Of a DNA stretch of 64,000 nucleotides, positions 42,641 to 52,700 are shown piece by piece. Position 1 is the first letter of the stretch, and the number at the start of each line of letters is the position of its first letter. The translations under genes and the position numbers were made by a program. The stretch is from Bacteroidota bacterium (GTDB lineage Bacteria; Bacteroidota; Bacteroidia; Bacteroidales; UBA12077). Location: contig JAHLLG010000001.1 of the NCBI GenBank assembly GCA_020444275.1, positions 1,019,773 to 1,083,772 of the forward strand, read 5' to 3'. The notes beneath the pieces are model-generated. The model made no database searches and was not told the DNA's origin. It worked only from the letters and a program-made list of their open reading frames with translations.

Positions 42641-45184
42641 TTATTTATTGTGAACTAATTTATGAATTGGTACGTTAAAATAAAAATTAGATCCTTTATC
42701 TTTTTCTGATTCTACGTTTAATTTTCCTCCTAAAAGTTCAACTAAATTTTTACAGATAGCTAAACCCAAGCCAGAACCACGGTAAAGTTTCTTTTTATCA
42801 TCCTCTATTTTACTAAAACGATTAAAAATAATTTCTTTTTTCTCCTCGGAAAGTCCTATTCCAGTATCCTTTACATATATTATTATTTCATCTTCGGATG
42901 TTTCGGATTTTTTAATTTCGATTTCAATTTTACCTTTTTCTGTGAACTTAAAAGCATTATCGACTAGGTTTATTATAATTTGCTGTAAACGAAGAGGATC
43001 AGTTTGTAATGGTATGTCTTTTTCTGGTTTATTTACATTAAATAGAATATGCTCTTTTTTAAGAGATAGTTTCTTTTCAGTGTAAATAGGTTCAATTTGA
43101 TCAAGAATAGTATTTAACGAGCAATCAGTTTTACGAATTTTAAGTTGTCCTGATTCTATTTTTGCAATATCAATAATATCGTCAATCAATTTTAAGAGAG
43201 TATCTGAGTTATGATTTATGTGTCTTGTCAGTTCTTCTTTCGTTTCATCATCAAGGTCCGGATCATTTAATAAATCTGCAAATCCAATAATAGCATTCAT
43301 CGGGGTACGAATTTCATGCGACATATTGGCTAAAAACGCTGATTTTAATCGATCTGATTCTTCTGCTTTTTCTTTAGCTATCTTTAGATCTTTTGTTCTG
43401 TCTTCGACCAGTTTTTCTAAATGATTACGATGAGTCTCGAGTTCTTCTTTTTGTGCTAGAATTTCTTCGTTTTGAGATAATATTTCTTTGCTTTTTTGGA
43501 GTATCTCAATTTCAGCATTTTTCAGTTTTGTAATATCAGTGTCAATAGCTACATACTTTTCAATATATCCCTCATTATCTATGATTGGTGTTAGGTTAGT
43601 TTGAATGTATGTTTTATGATTTTTATTTAGAATTTCAGTTTCATAAACAGTACTTTCTTTTGACTCCCTGCACTTTTCGAAATGAGTATTAATATTTGTA
43701 TTGAAACTGTTCGTAGTAATATGATTACCTTTCTTTGTGATAAATTCTTTAAATGAATAATTATATAGTTTTTCAAAAGCTTCATTAAACCACTCGATCT
43801 TACCGGTTTTATCAAATATAATAACAGCATTACCTGTTTTACTGGCCACAATTGATAGTTTTTTTAGCTCCTTGTTTTTTTCTTCCAGAAGTTCATTTTT
43901 TTGATCAAGAATGTGATTGGTTCTTTTTTTAAGCTTAAACCGGTTGTAAAGTAAAATAGCAAAACTTAATATGAATAGTGAAAAAACTATGAGTGAGTTT
44001 CTAAAATACTTTTGGCGTTTAATTTGTAATTGTTGTTTTTCAATTTCCTGCTGTTGCTTTTCTGTTTCGTAAATTGTTTGCAGTTCGGCTATTTGCTTGC
44101 TCTTTTGTTCGGTAAAGATACTGTCGTTGAGTTGAGTAACCTGAAGGTGATATTCGAACGCTTTTTTATAATTATTTTGCGCTTTGTATAGTTCAACATA
44201 AGTGTTTAAAACCTTAAGTTTTGTAAGATTGTTTGTGGTTTTGTCTATCGCCTTTTTGCTCTTATTAATATGTATTAGCGCTTGATGATAGTTTTTCTTA
44301 ATAATATTTATCTTGGCTAAATACATTTCTGCATATGCCAGGCCTTCCGGGTGGTTTATGTTGTTTGCATATATTCCGGCTTTAGTAAAATAATTGGAAG
44401 CTTCGTTATAATTGCCAATTTCGAATAGTATTGTTCCTAAATCTCGGGCAGAATAGTGTATTCCTCGCATGTCATTTAATTGTTCACGTAAAAGAAGCGA
44501 TTGTTTGGCAAAGTCAATTGCTTGTTCGTAGTCCTTTAATCTTCTGTATGCATCACTAATATTAAGCTTAATTAAGGCTATTCTGTTTTTGTTATTTAAC
44601 TTTTTAGCTAAAATCTGAGCTTCGAAAAAGAATTCGAGTGATTTGTTGGGCTCATCAAGGCTTAGATAGGTATTGCCTAAATTAATTAAGCTAACAATCT
44701 TTTTCTCATTATCAGGTGCAATTTTATTACAAATCAGAAGATATTCTAGTCGTTTATCTAAGTTACCTAAATGACCATATGAAATGGCCAGTAGATTATA
44801 GCTGTCAAACATAAGAGCATTATTGTTTAACGAAGAATAGTATTCTAAACTTTTATTAGCAAATTCAATGGCCTCTGTAAACCTACCTGAGTAATAGTTA
44901 GCTAAACATTTAATGTAGTAAGCTCTGCCAAGTTCATATATGTAGTTGTTTTTGTTGGCTATTTCTATAGCTTCATTAGCCAAATTTATAGCTTTATCAG
45001 GGTTATCGCTGGCAATGTTTAGGGCTAGTTCGCATATTAGCTTTACTCTAGAAGTATCTGCAAGTGCTTTGGTGTTTAACTCGTTTTCTAAACTATCGGC
45101 AATAGCTGACTGGGCCATTATTTCATAAATAGGCCAAAGATTAAGACATAAAAATATACTAATCACAACTAATTTTTTGGTCAT
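42641..45184 (-). CDS. TPR-PAS histidine kinase without its own receiver
   Basis: An 847-residue protein: signal peptide, about eight tetratricopeptide repeats (~30-390; e.g. YSGRFTEAIEFANKSLEYY, LKDYEQAIDFAKQSLLLREQ), a membrane helix (~398-418) and a PAS domain (~440-555; NAVIIFDKTGKIEWFNEAFEKLYNYS). A coiled coil, HisKA ([23 protein letters not shown]) and HATPase (NLVDNAFKFT, KDTGIGL, GSGLGLAIC) follow. It ends right after the ATPase domain (NVPIHKLVHNK), where its paralogues continue into a receiver; that receiver is the next gene. The TPR sensor is probably periplasmic and binds a protein or peptide. Confidence 0.92.
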   Translation of the reverse strand: MTKKLVVISIFLCLNLWPIYEIMAQSAIADSLENELNTKALADTSRVKLICELALNIASDNPDKAINLANEAIEIANKNNYIYELGRAYYIKCLANYYSGRFTEAIEFANKSLEYYSSLNNNALMFDSYNLLAISYGHLGNLDKRLEYLLICNKIAPDNEKKIVSLINLGNTYLSLDEPNKSLEFFFEAQILAKKLNNKNRIALIKLNISDAYRRLKDYEQAIDFAKQSLLLREQLNDMRGIHYSARDLGTILFEIGNYNEASNYFTKAGIYANNINHPEGLAYAEMYLAKINIIKKNYHQALIHINKSKKAIDKTTNNLTKLKVLNTYVELYKAQNNYKKAFEYHLQVTQLNDSIFTEQKSKQIAELQTIYETEKQQQEIEKQQLQIKRQKYFRNSLIVFSLFILSFAILLYNRFKLKKRTNHILDQKNELLEEKNKELKKLSIVASKTGNAVIIFDKTGKIEWFNEAFEKLYNYSFKEFITKKGNHITTNSFNTNINTHFEKCRESKESTVYETEILNKNHKTYIQTNLTPIIDNEGYIEKYVAIDTDITKLKNAEIEILQKSKEILSQNEEILAQKEELETHRNHLEKLVEDRTKDLKIAKEKAEESDRLKSAFLANMSHEIRTPMNAIIGFADLLNDPDLDDETKEELTRHINHNSDTLLKLIDDIIDIAKIESGQLKIRKTDCSLNTILDQIEPIYTEKKLSLKKEHILFNVNKPEKDIPLQTDPLRLQQIIINLVDNAFKFTEKGKIEIEIKKSETSEDEIIIYVKDTGIGLSEEKKEIIFNRFSKIEDDKKKLYRGSGLGLAICKNLVELLGGKLNVESEKDKGSNFYFNVPIHKLVHNK

Positions 45185-45230
45185 GGCTAACCGTGGCTTA
45201 GGTATTGAGTAAAATCTTGTAGAAATTATT

Positions 45231-45255
45231 GAAAAAAAAGGATTTAAACAAATCC
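45231..45255 (-). terminator. Intrinsic terminator after the TPR hybrid kinase
   Basis: Read on the minus strand, GGATTT-GTTT-AAATCC (45255-45240) forms a 6-bp stem followed by eight T. It lies between the stop at 45308 and the next kinase start at 45184. Confidence 0.75.
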
Positions 45256-45307
45256 GCTGTTATGTTTTTGATTCAATATTTATTTATAGTGATTAACCAA
45301 CCAATTT

Positions 45308-47833
45308 TCATGATAGAAATTTGTCAAGTAACCTAAATAACTGGTGTTTTTGTATTGGTTTGGTGATAAAATCGTTACATCCGGCTTTGAGCGATTCTTG
45401 TTCGTCGTTTTCCATAGAAAAGGCTGTCTGCGCTATAATAGGTAAGTGAGGATAATCTTTTCGTATTGTTCGTACTGCTTTTAATCCATCCATTTTAGGC
45501 ATTTTAATATCCATTAAAATAAGATCCGGGGAGTTTTCTTTTGTCTTTTGAATTGCCTCATGTCCATTTTGGGCATGGATAATGGTTATATCAGTATCGG
45601 AAAAAAGCATTTTAAAATAGTAAAAGTTACTGGTATCATCTTCGGCTATTAGGATGGTTTTATCCTTCCAGTTTTTTCTTGAATAACTCTTGTGCGAAGT
45701 AACTGTACCACTTTCATTTGTACCTTCTATAGCAGGTATCATAATATAAAAAGCCGATCCCTTTTCAGGTTCAGACTCAACCCATATCTTCCCATCAAGC
45801 AATTCAGCCAACTGATTACAAATAGATAAACCAAGACCTGCTCCCCGATAAAGCTTCTGTTTTTCTTTTTCAAACTTGGAAAATCTTTTAAAAAGATTGT
45901 TTATTTGATTTTGAGTCATTCCAATGCCCGAATCTTTAACCATAAAAGTTATGTTTTCTCTGTAAATGGTATAGGTAATCTGAATCGATCCTTTATCCGT
46001 AAATTTTATTGCATTATCTACAATGTTGCTAAGAATTTGCTTTAAACGATAATTGTCTGTTTTAAGGTTGATTGTATTACTTTCGGCTTTCTGAAAATCT
46101 AAAGTAATATTTTTACTTTCTGCCATTTCGATAAATGAATAATAAATATCATCCAATAAATCGCCCAGGCTAAATGTTTTGATATTAAAATGAATTTGAT
46201 TGGTTTCTATTTTTGCCAGATCTAATATGTTGTCGACTAAATTAAGTAGTGTAAAACAGTTACTTGAGATTTCGTGTTTGTAATTTGATTTCGTTCTATC
46301 GTCTATTTCATTTTCTATTAGCAAGTTAGAAAATCCGACAATTGCATTCATCGGAGTGCGAATTTCGTGCGACATATTGGCTAAAAATGAAGACTTAAGG
46401 CGGTCGCTCTCTTCTGCTCTTTCTTTAGCAAGCTCAAGATCTTTAGTGCGTTCTTCTACCAGCTTTTCAAGATGGTTTCGATGCCTTTCGAGCTCATCTT
46501 TTTGAGAAGATATTTCTTCGTTTTGTTCGTAAATGGTTGCATTTTTTCTCTTCAGTTTCTTACGTATGATAAGCAGTTCAATAATAAACACAATAAAAGC
46601 AAGAGTTACAATAAGTATTAAAATAATGCGAATTCGCATTTTTTCAAGTTTTACGCTTTTTAGTTCATTTTCACTTTCTAGCTTTTCAATTTCAAGTTGC
46701 TTATTTTCCAACTGATATTTAGATTCTAACGATTCCAACTCTTTAACTTTCTCAATATTAAATATGCTGTCTTTAGCATTTAGATATAATTTATGATAGT
46801 TTAATGCTTGTTCAAAATTCTGTAACCCTTCACTAGCTATTGCAAGTTGTTCTAATGCATTTTTTTTATCTAAATAACCACCGGTTTGTTTTGATATTTC
46901 GAGGGCTTTTAATGCATATGTTTTTGCTTGCGCATGGTTTTTTACTGCATTGTATATTTTTGCTATTTCAACATAACTTGCAGCAATACCAAGCTGATCT
47001 TTAAGTTGTTTATCTATTTTTAGTGAATTAAAAAAGTAATCGAGCGCTAAGGGATATTCGCCTAACTTATAATATGCATTTCCAATGTTTTTGTATGTAT
47101 ATCCAATTCCTAATTTATCCTCAAATTTATTGTAAATAGATAGTGCCTTTTTAAAATAGTCGATTCCGGTGCTATAATCTTCTTCAAAAATAAATATAGA
47201 ACCGATATTATTATAACATCCGGCCATTCCCATTTCGCTATTAAACTCTTTTCTTATTTCCAGCGATTTAAAATAATATTCTTTGGCTAAATCATAATTT
47301 TCCTGGTAAAAGTGAATATTTCCAATATTGTTATAAGTAATTCCTAATCCGAATTTATCATTCTTTAATTTTCTTAATTCAAGTGATTTTTGATAATATT
47401 CCAGGCTTATTGCAAAATTTCCCCTGTTTCGATGCAGGGCACCTAAATTATTGTAATTCTTGGCTACTCCTAAAGAATCTCCAATTTCCCGGTAAATTTT
47501 AATGCTTTGTTGATAATAGTCGGATGCTTTTTGAAAATTATCTTTCCCATTATAAATGTTACCTATATTTTTGTAGCATTCTGCTAAATAGTTATTGGAA
47601 TTATGCTTTAGTGCCAGATTTTCAGCTTTTTTTGCAAAATAAAGAGCAGAATCGGGATATGAGCGCCGTAATTGAACTGTAAGTTCATTTAGAACTTTTA
47701 TTTGATCTTGAACATTTGTTATTTCCTGTAATGCCGAGTTTAGACTATCGGTTTTATGTCTTTGAGCTTCAGAATTAAAGTTGCTAAGAGCTAGCAGGCA
47801 GATAAATAGTATTTTACAAAAATATATTCTCAT
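45308..47833 (-). CDS. TPR-containing hybrid histidine kinase
   Basis: An 841-residue protein: signal peptide (ends NFNSEAQ), a long array of TPR units (~45-390) with the recurring 'NNIGNI(H/Y)...GDYDLAKEYYFKSLEIRK' pattern, and a membrane helix (~402-425). A coiled coil leads to HisKA ([23 protein letters not shown]), HATPase ([26 protein letters not shown]) and a receiver (LIAEDDTSN...LILMDIKMPKMDG...TKPI). It lies between two predicted terminators and so is probably monocistronic. No DNA-binding output. Confidence 0.93.
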   Translation of the reverse strand: MRIYFCKILFICLLALSNFNSEAQRHKTDSLNSALQEITNVQDQIKVLNELTVQLRRSYPDSALYFAKKAENLALKHNSNNYLAECYKNIGNIYNGKDNFQKASDYYQQSIKIYREIGDSLGVAKNYNNLGALHRNRGNFAISLEYYQKSLELRKLKNDKFGLGITYNNIGNIHFYQENYDLAKEYYFKSLEIRKEFNSEMGMAGCYNNIGSIFIFEEDYSTGIDYFKKALSIYNKFEDKLGIGYTYKNIGNAYYKLGEYPLALDYFFNSLKIDKQLKDQLGIAASYVEIAKIYNAVKNHAQAKTYALKALEISKQTGGYLDKKNALEQLAIASEGLQNFEQALNYHKLYLNAKDSIFNIEKVKELESLESKYQLENKQLEIEKLESENELKSVKLEKMRIRIILILIVTLAFIVFIIELLIIRKKLKRKNATIYEQNEEISSQKDELERHRNHLEKLVEERTKDLELAKERAEESDRLKSSFLANMSHEIRTPMNAIVGFSNLLIENEIDDRTKSNYKHEISSNCFTLLNLVDNILDLAKIETNQIHFNIKTFSLGDLLDDIYYSFIEMAESKNITLDFQKAESNTINLKTDNYRLKQILSNIVDNAIKFTDKGSIQITYTIYRENITFMVKDSGIGMTQNQINNLFKRFSKFEKEKQKLYRGAGLGLSICNQLAELLDGKIWVESEPEKGSAFYIMIPAIEGTNESGTVTSHKSYSRKNWKDKTILIAEDDTSNFYYFKMLFSDTDITIIHAQNGHEAIQKTKENSPDLILMDIKMPKMDGLKAVRTIRKDYPHLPIIAQTAFSMENDEQESLKAGCNDFITKPIQKHQLFRLLDKFLS

Positions 47834-47846
47834 TGGGTACGGGTTA

Positions 47847-47881
47847 ATAAAAACATTCTGTGCCTAGCAGGTTTACAGAAT
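47847..47881 (-). terminator. Probable terminator between two hybrid kinase genes
   Basis: On the minus strand ATTCTGT (47881-47875) pairs with ACAGAAT (47861-47855) across a 13-base loop and is followed by GTTTTTATT. It lies 11 bases after the stop codon at 47892. Confidence 0.55.
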
Positions 47882-47891
47882 AATAATATAA

Positions 47892-49757
47892 TTAGGTTAT
47901 AAAGTTACTAATTAAACTTAATAATTGTGATTTTGTAATTGGTTTTGATAAATATGCATCGCAACCCGATTCAATTGATCTCTGTTTGTTATACTCTAAC
48001 GTAAAAGCGGTTTGTGCTATTATAGGAATGTTTTTTTCAATTGATTTAATTTTTCTTGCAGCTTGTAAACCATTCATTACAGGCATTTTTATATCCATTA
48101 AAACCAAATCGATAGAATTATTTTTAACCATTTCAATAGCTTCCAAACCATTTTTTGCATGTAAGATCTTAGCTCCGGTATGCGATAAAGAAATTTTAAG
48201 TTGTTGATAATTAATTAATTCATCATCGGCTATTAGTATAGATTTATTTTCCCATTTATATGGAGATATTTTTTGTTGTTTGATGATTACCTTGTTTTCA
48301 ACTTTATCTGTTATTGGAATATTAAAATAGAATGTAGCTCCTTTCTTTAGCTCAGATTCTACCCAAATTCTTCCGCCAAGGATTTCAACAAGGTTTTTAC
48401 TTATGCTTAATCCGAGACCCGCGCCACGATATAATTTCTTTTTGGATATTTCAGCTTTTGTAAACCGGTTAAAAATACGTGTTTGCTGCTCTGTCGATAA
48501 ACCAATTCCGCTGTCTTTTACATAGAACAAAACATGAGGTTCTTTGACAGTATGAGGTATTTTATATCCTATATGAATTTCTCCTTCTTCGGTAAATTTA
48601 ACTGCATTGTCAAGCAAATTGTGAAGTATCTTTTTTATATGATTTGCATCCGAATTAATAAAACTGGAAGAATTAATATCATTATCAAGTACCAGCTTAA
48701 TATTCTTTTTACCTGTTGCCGTGATTATTTCGTTATATTCACTAAACGCATCATTAAAGATTTGTGTTATATCTACTTTCGAAATTTTGGCTTCCAGTTG
48801 TCCGGCTTCAATTTTTGAAATGCTAATAATATTTTCGATTAACTGTAAAAGCGAATTGGTATTTTGTGTAATGTGCATTACCATTTCTTGCTTAAGCGCA
48901 TCTTCAACATCGGGATCGACTAATAAACTAGAAAAACCAATGATGGCATTCATAGGAGTGCGAATTTCATGCGACATGTTGGCGAGAAAAGCAGACTTTA
49001 GTCGGTCAGATTCCTCTGCTTTTTCCTTTGCTATTTCAAGTTCTTCAGTTCTATTCTTAACTAATTTTTCCAGATGATTTCTGTGTTCTTCTAATTCTTT
49101 ATTTGCGGTTTCAAGTTTTTTTGATTTTGTAACAATTTCTTTTTGTTGATCCATTACCTTATTCAGGTAAAATGTTTTTTTATTATTCGAATCAACAAGT
49201 TCTTTGTATGTTCTTTGTCGCACAAACTCAAAAGTAATGGACATAAAAGTTACGGCTAAAAACGTTGAAATAAATCTCGATTTTAAGTTTTGATCATAAT
49301 CGGCCAAATAGAAAGGTTCAGTATAAAACAGTACCAGCATAAATGCAAGAAAAAATGAAATATAGACAATACTGTACCTTACACCTATAGTGAATAAACA
49401 TAAAATAGGGAATACATAGATCCATAAAATACCTGTATTATTATCTCCGCCCGAAATAAAAAGATAAGCATCAAGAAAAATCATCATAACAATAATTGAA
49501 TGACTAGCAACAATATAGTTTTTTGTAAGACGCAAGTAGCCAAATAACCCTAAGGTAATTAAGGCAAAAAGCGCCAGCATAGTAGCATGAATAAATTGTT
49601 GATTAATTATGCTTCTGCTGGCATATAAAAGCATAAAAAACAGACCAATAAATGAAAAAAGATTTATGGTAACAGCTTTTCTTACCGGTTCAGATTCATA
49701 ACCTCCTTTAATCCCGCTAGTGATGATGTTATTTATCAGGTTATATATTTTTTTCAT
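47892..49757 (-). CDS. Hybrid histidine kinase with six-helix membrane sensor
   Basis: A 621-residue protein. The N-terminal ~200 residues form about six membrane helices ([28 protein letters not shown]... [30 protein letters not shown]...), of the type seen in 7TM/MASE-like sensors. HisKA ([23 protein letters not shown], ~255-320), HATPase ([26 protein letters not shown]) and a receiver (LIADDELIN...[13 protein letters not shown]...SKPI) follow. The start lies 3 bases after the stop of the upstream kinase gene, so the two are almost certainly co-transcribed and translationally coupled. Confidence 0.93.
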   Translation of the reverse strand: MKKIYNLINNIITSGIKGGYESEPVRKAVTINLFSFIGLFFMLLYASRSIINQQFIHATMLALFALITLGLFGYLRLTKNYIVASHSIIVMMIFLDAYLFISGGDNNTGILWIYVFPILCLFTIGVRYSIVYISFFLAFMLVLFYTEPFYLADYDQNLKSRFISTFLAVTFMSITFEFVRQRTYKELVDSNNKKTFYLNKVMDQQKEIVTKSKKLETANKELEEHRNHLEKLVKNRTEELEIAKEKAEESDRLKSAFLANMSHEIRTPMNAIIGFSSLLVDPDVEDALKQEMVMHITQNTNSLLQLIENIISISKIEAGQLEAKISKVDITQIFNDAFSEYNEIITATGKKNIKLVLDNDINSSSFINSDANHIKKILHNLLDNAVKFTEEGEIHIGYKIPHTVKEPHVLFYVKDSGIGLSTEQQTRIFNRFTKAEISKKKLYRGAGLGLSISKNLVEILGGRIWVESELKKGATFYFNIPITDKVENKVIIKQQKISPYKWENKSILIADDELINYQQLKISLSHTGAKILHAKNGLEAIEMVKNNSIDLVLMDIKMPVMNGLQAARKIKSIEKNIPIIAQTAFTLEYNKQRSIESGCDAYLSKPITKSQLLSLISNFIT

Positions 49758-49760
49758 TTA

Positions 49761-52700
49761 TCAGTTTTTATCAAAAAATGTGCTGATAAGTTTGAGTAAC
49801 TTATTTTTATTTATTGGTTTAGAAATATAAGAGTCGCATCCTGCTTCTAAACTTATTTTCTCATCATTTTCCATAGCAAATGCTGTTTGGGCAATAATAG
49901 GAATTTCGGCATCAATTTTTCTAATTCTTCTGGTAGCTTCCAGCCCATCCATATTGGGCATTTTAATATCCATTAAAATTAAATCAACATCTTTCTTTTG
50001 AAACAGTTCAAAAGCTTCAATACCATCTGTTGCCCAAATTAACTCTGCATTGGTTCTGGATAACGCCATTTCTATAAATCTATAATTACTAACCTCATCC
50101 TCAGCTACTAATATGGTTTTTCCTTGCCAGTTATAACTTGCTTTAGTATTCGAAATACCATCTATTTTGGTTTCATTTTCAGAGACTTTAATATAAGGAA
50201 TACGCACGAAAAATGTTGACCCTTCGCCAATTGTAGATTCTACCCAAAGGTTGCCACCCAACAGTTCTGAAATATTTTTACAAATTGCCAAACCTAATCC
50301 GGCGCCGCGATATAGCTTCTTTTTGTCATTTTCAAATTTTGTAAAGCGATGAAATATCTGTGTTTGTTGTTCTTCGCTTAAACCAATTCCGGTATCCTTT
50401 ACAAAAAATACGATGGAAGGATTTTCTCTATCATTGTGCAAATTATAGCCAATTTCAACAGAACCTTTCTCAGTGAATTTTAAAGCGTTATCAATTAAAT
50501 TAGTTATGATTTGTTGTATACGTAAAGGATCTGTATAAACAGTAAAGTTCTCATTTTCAATTTCAGGCTTTAAAATAATGTCGATGTTTTCTTTGTATAA
50601 TACTTTTCTTTTTTCTGAGAAGGTTTCCAACAAACCGTGCAAAATGGTATTTATTTGGCAACTCTTCTTGTTGATCTCTAACTGTCCTGCTTCAATTTTC
50701 GATAAATCAATAATATCATCAATTAAATGTAAAAGTGTATTACTATTCTGGATGATATGTGTAACTAATTCTTCGCGATCTTCTTCACCAATTTCATCAT
50801 CGTTTAATAAATTGGAAAAACCAATAATTGCATTCATAGGTGTTCTTATCTCATGCGACATATTGGCCAGAAATGCTGATTTTAATTTATCGGATTGTTC
50901 TGCTTTTTCTTTGGCTATTTCCAGATCAATAGTTCGTTCTTTTACGAGTTGCTCTAGTCTGTTACGATGCTTTTCAAGTTCTTTATTTTGCTGTTCAATA
51001 AATTGTTTTTGTTGCTGGGCAAAGTCTCGCTGAGCTTGTATCTCGTCTTTTTGCTGCATAACCTCGAGTTCTGCCATCTTTAGTTTGGTGATATCGGAAT
51101 CTATAGCAATTAACTGAACAATATTGTCATTATCGTCAATTATAGGAGTAATGGTAGTTTGTGCCCAGATTTTTTTACCTGATTTTGAGCTGTTTAAAGA
51201 TTCGTAGCTTTTACTACTTTTATTTTTTTTACAATAAGCAATGGCGTTTTTTATTTGCTCACTTTCACTAAAATCAATTAATGAGGTATAATTATGTTTT
51301 TCCAAATCACTCAGAGTAAACCCGTACAAACGTCTAAAACCTTCGTTAACCCATTCTATTTTACCTTCCGGATCAGCAATGGCTATGGCATTATCGGTTT
51401 CTCTTGCAATAATTGATAACTTTTCTAATTCATCATTTTTAGCCGATAGCTCTTCTGATTGCGCAAGAATTTCTTCCTTTTGTTGATTTATTTCGTAGGT
51501 TCTCTTTTCAACGAGTCGTTCAAGTTGAGTATTTAAATTTCGTAATCTGCGAATACTGATTCTTACGATAATCAATATAACAGTAATGCTTAATAAAATA
51601 AAAAATGTATAAGCAACTTTGGTTCTGTACCATGGAGGTTTTATTGAAAATTCGAAGGTTGCCTCATCGCTTAATTGATTATAAATATTACGCGCTTTTA
51701 TTTTAAATGTATAATTACCTTCTGGTAAGTTGGTATACTCTTTTGTTGAATTTAACGACCAGTCAGACCATGTTTTATCGTACCCCTGCAGAAAATAAGT
51801 AAACTCAGTTTCTTCTTCATGCTGATAATCATATGCTGTAAAGGAGAACTGCAGTGAGTTTTCCTCATAAGGTAAACGAACTTTTAAATGCTTATTCTGA
51901 TGATTTGTTACATGCCGTTTATTGTCAGTTTCAGCATAATAATTGCCAAAAAATATTACGGAATCATTTCTTAAGGAAACTTTTCGGATTGCTGCTTGAA
52001 TTGTTTGATCAAAATTTTGTTGTGCTGTAGGTGTGTATTTAAAAAGCCCTTCTGTACCTCCAATCCAAACATTGCCATTATTTTCAACATAAAAAGCTAA
52101 ATTCATCATTGGAGGTATTCTGTTAAACACAGAAGAGCTCCAGTTGTAATTGCCATCAATATTTTTCTTAGCTACTCCAATCGATCCTTTATAGTTGTTA
52201 AGTTGTGCAAGCCATATATTGCCTTCGTTGTCTTCGGTAAAAGAAAAAATATCTTTGTGTTCTCCATGAAATATATCTTTAAATTTATTCAAAGGCTTGA
52301 AATTGTCTGTGGTTTTATCAAATTCATATAAGCCATTTTCGGTGGCAAAAACCAATCTGTTGTTGTACGGATATATTAAAATGTTTTTCAAGGATTTAAA
52401 TCCGGATTCTATTCCATAGTGAATAATTTGTTTTGGTTGCAAAAGATTGTCAGAAAGTATAATTTTGAATACACCATGCCTGAATGTGCTTACCCATAAA
52501 TTACCATCTATATCTTCTCTGATGCTTCGCACGCTAATTCCGGTATTGGGTATTTTCCCCAAATAATTAAACTTTCCGTTTTGATATTCAATTATCCCAA
52601 TGTTTTCAGAAAATCCAACATAAATGATATTGGGATTAAAAGCAGACTGAATCATAAAGAAAGGAACGCTTTCTTGCGTGATGTTTATAAGTTTGCTATT

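Noticed and set aside
45045-47830. Repeated DNA of the TPR coding regions as a CRISPR or tandem repeat
   Set aside because: The periodicity is the 34-residue TPR protein repeat; there are no identical repeats with spacers.
50578-51033. Recurring plus-strand frames inside the kinase array (also 39368-39574, 43218-43424, 48721-49077) that encode similar peptides
   Set aside because: Their similarity to one another comes from being antisense to the conserved HisKA region of paralogous kinases, not from being genes.
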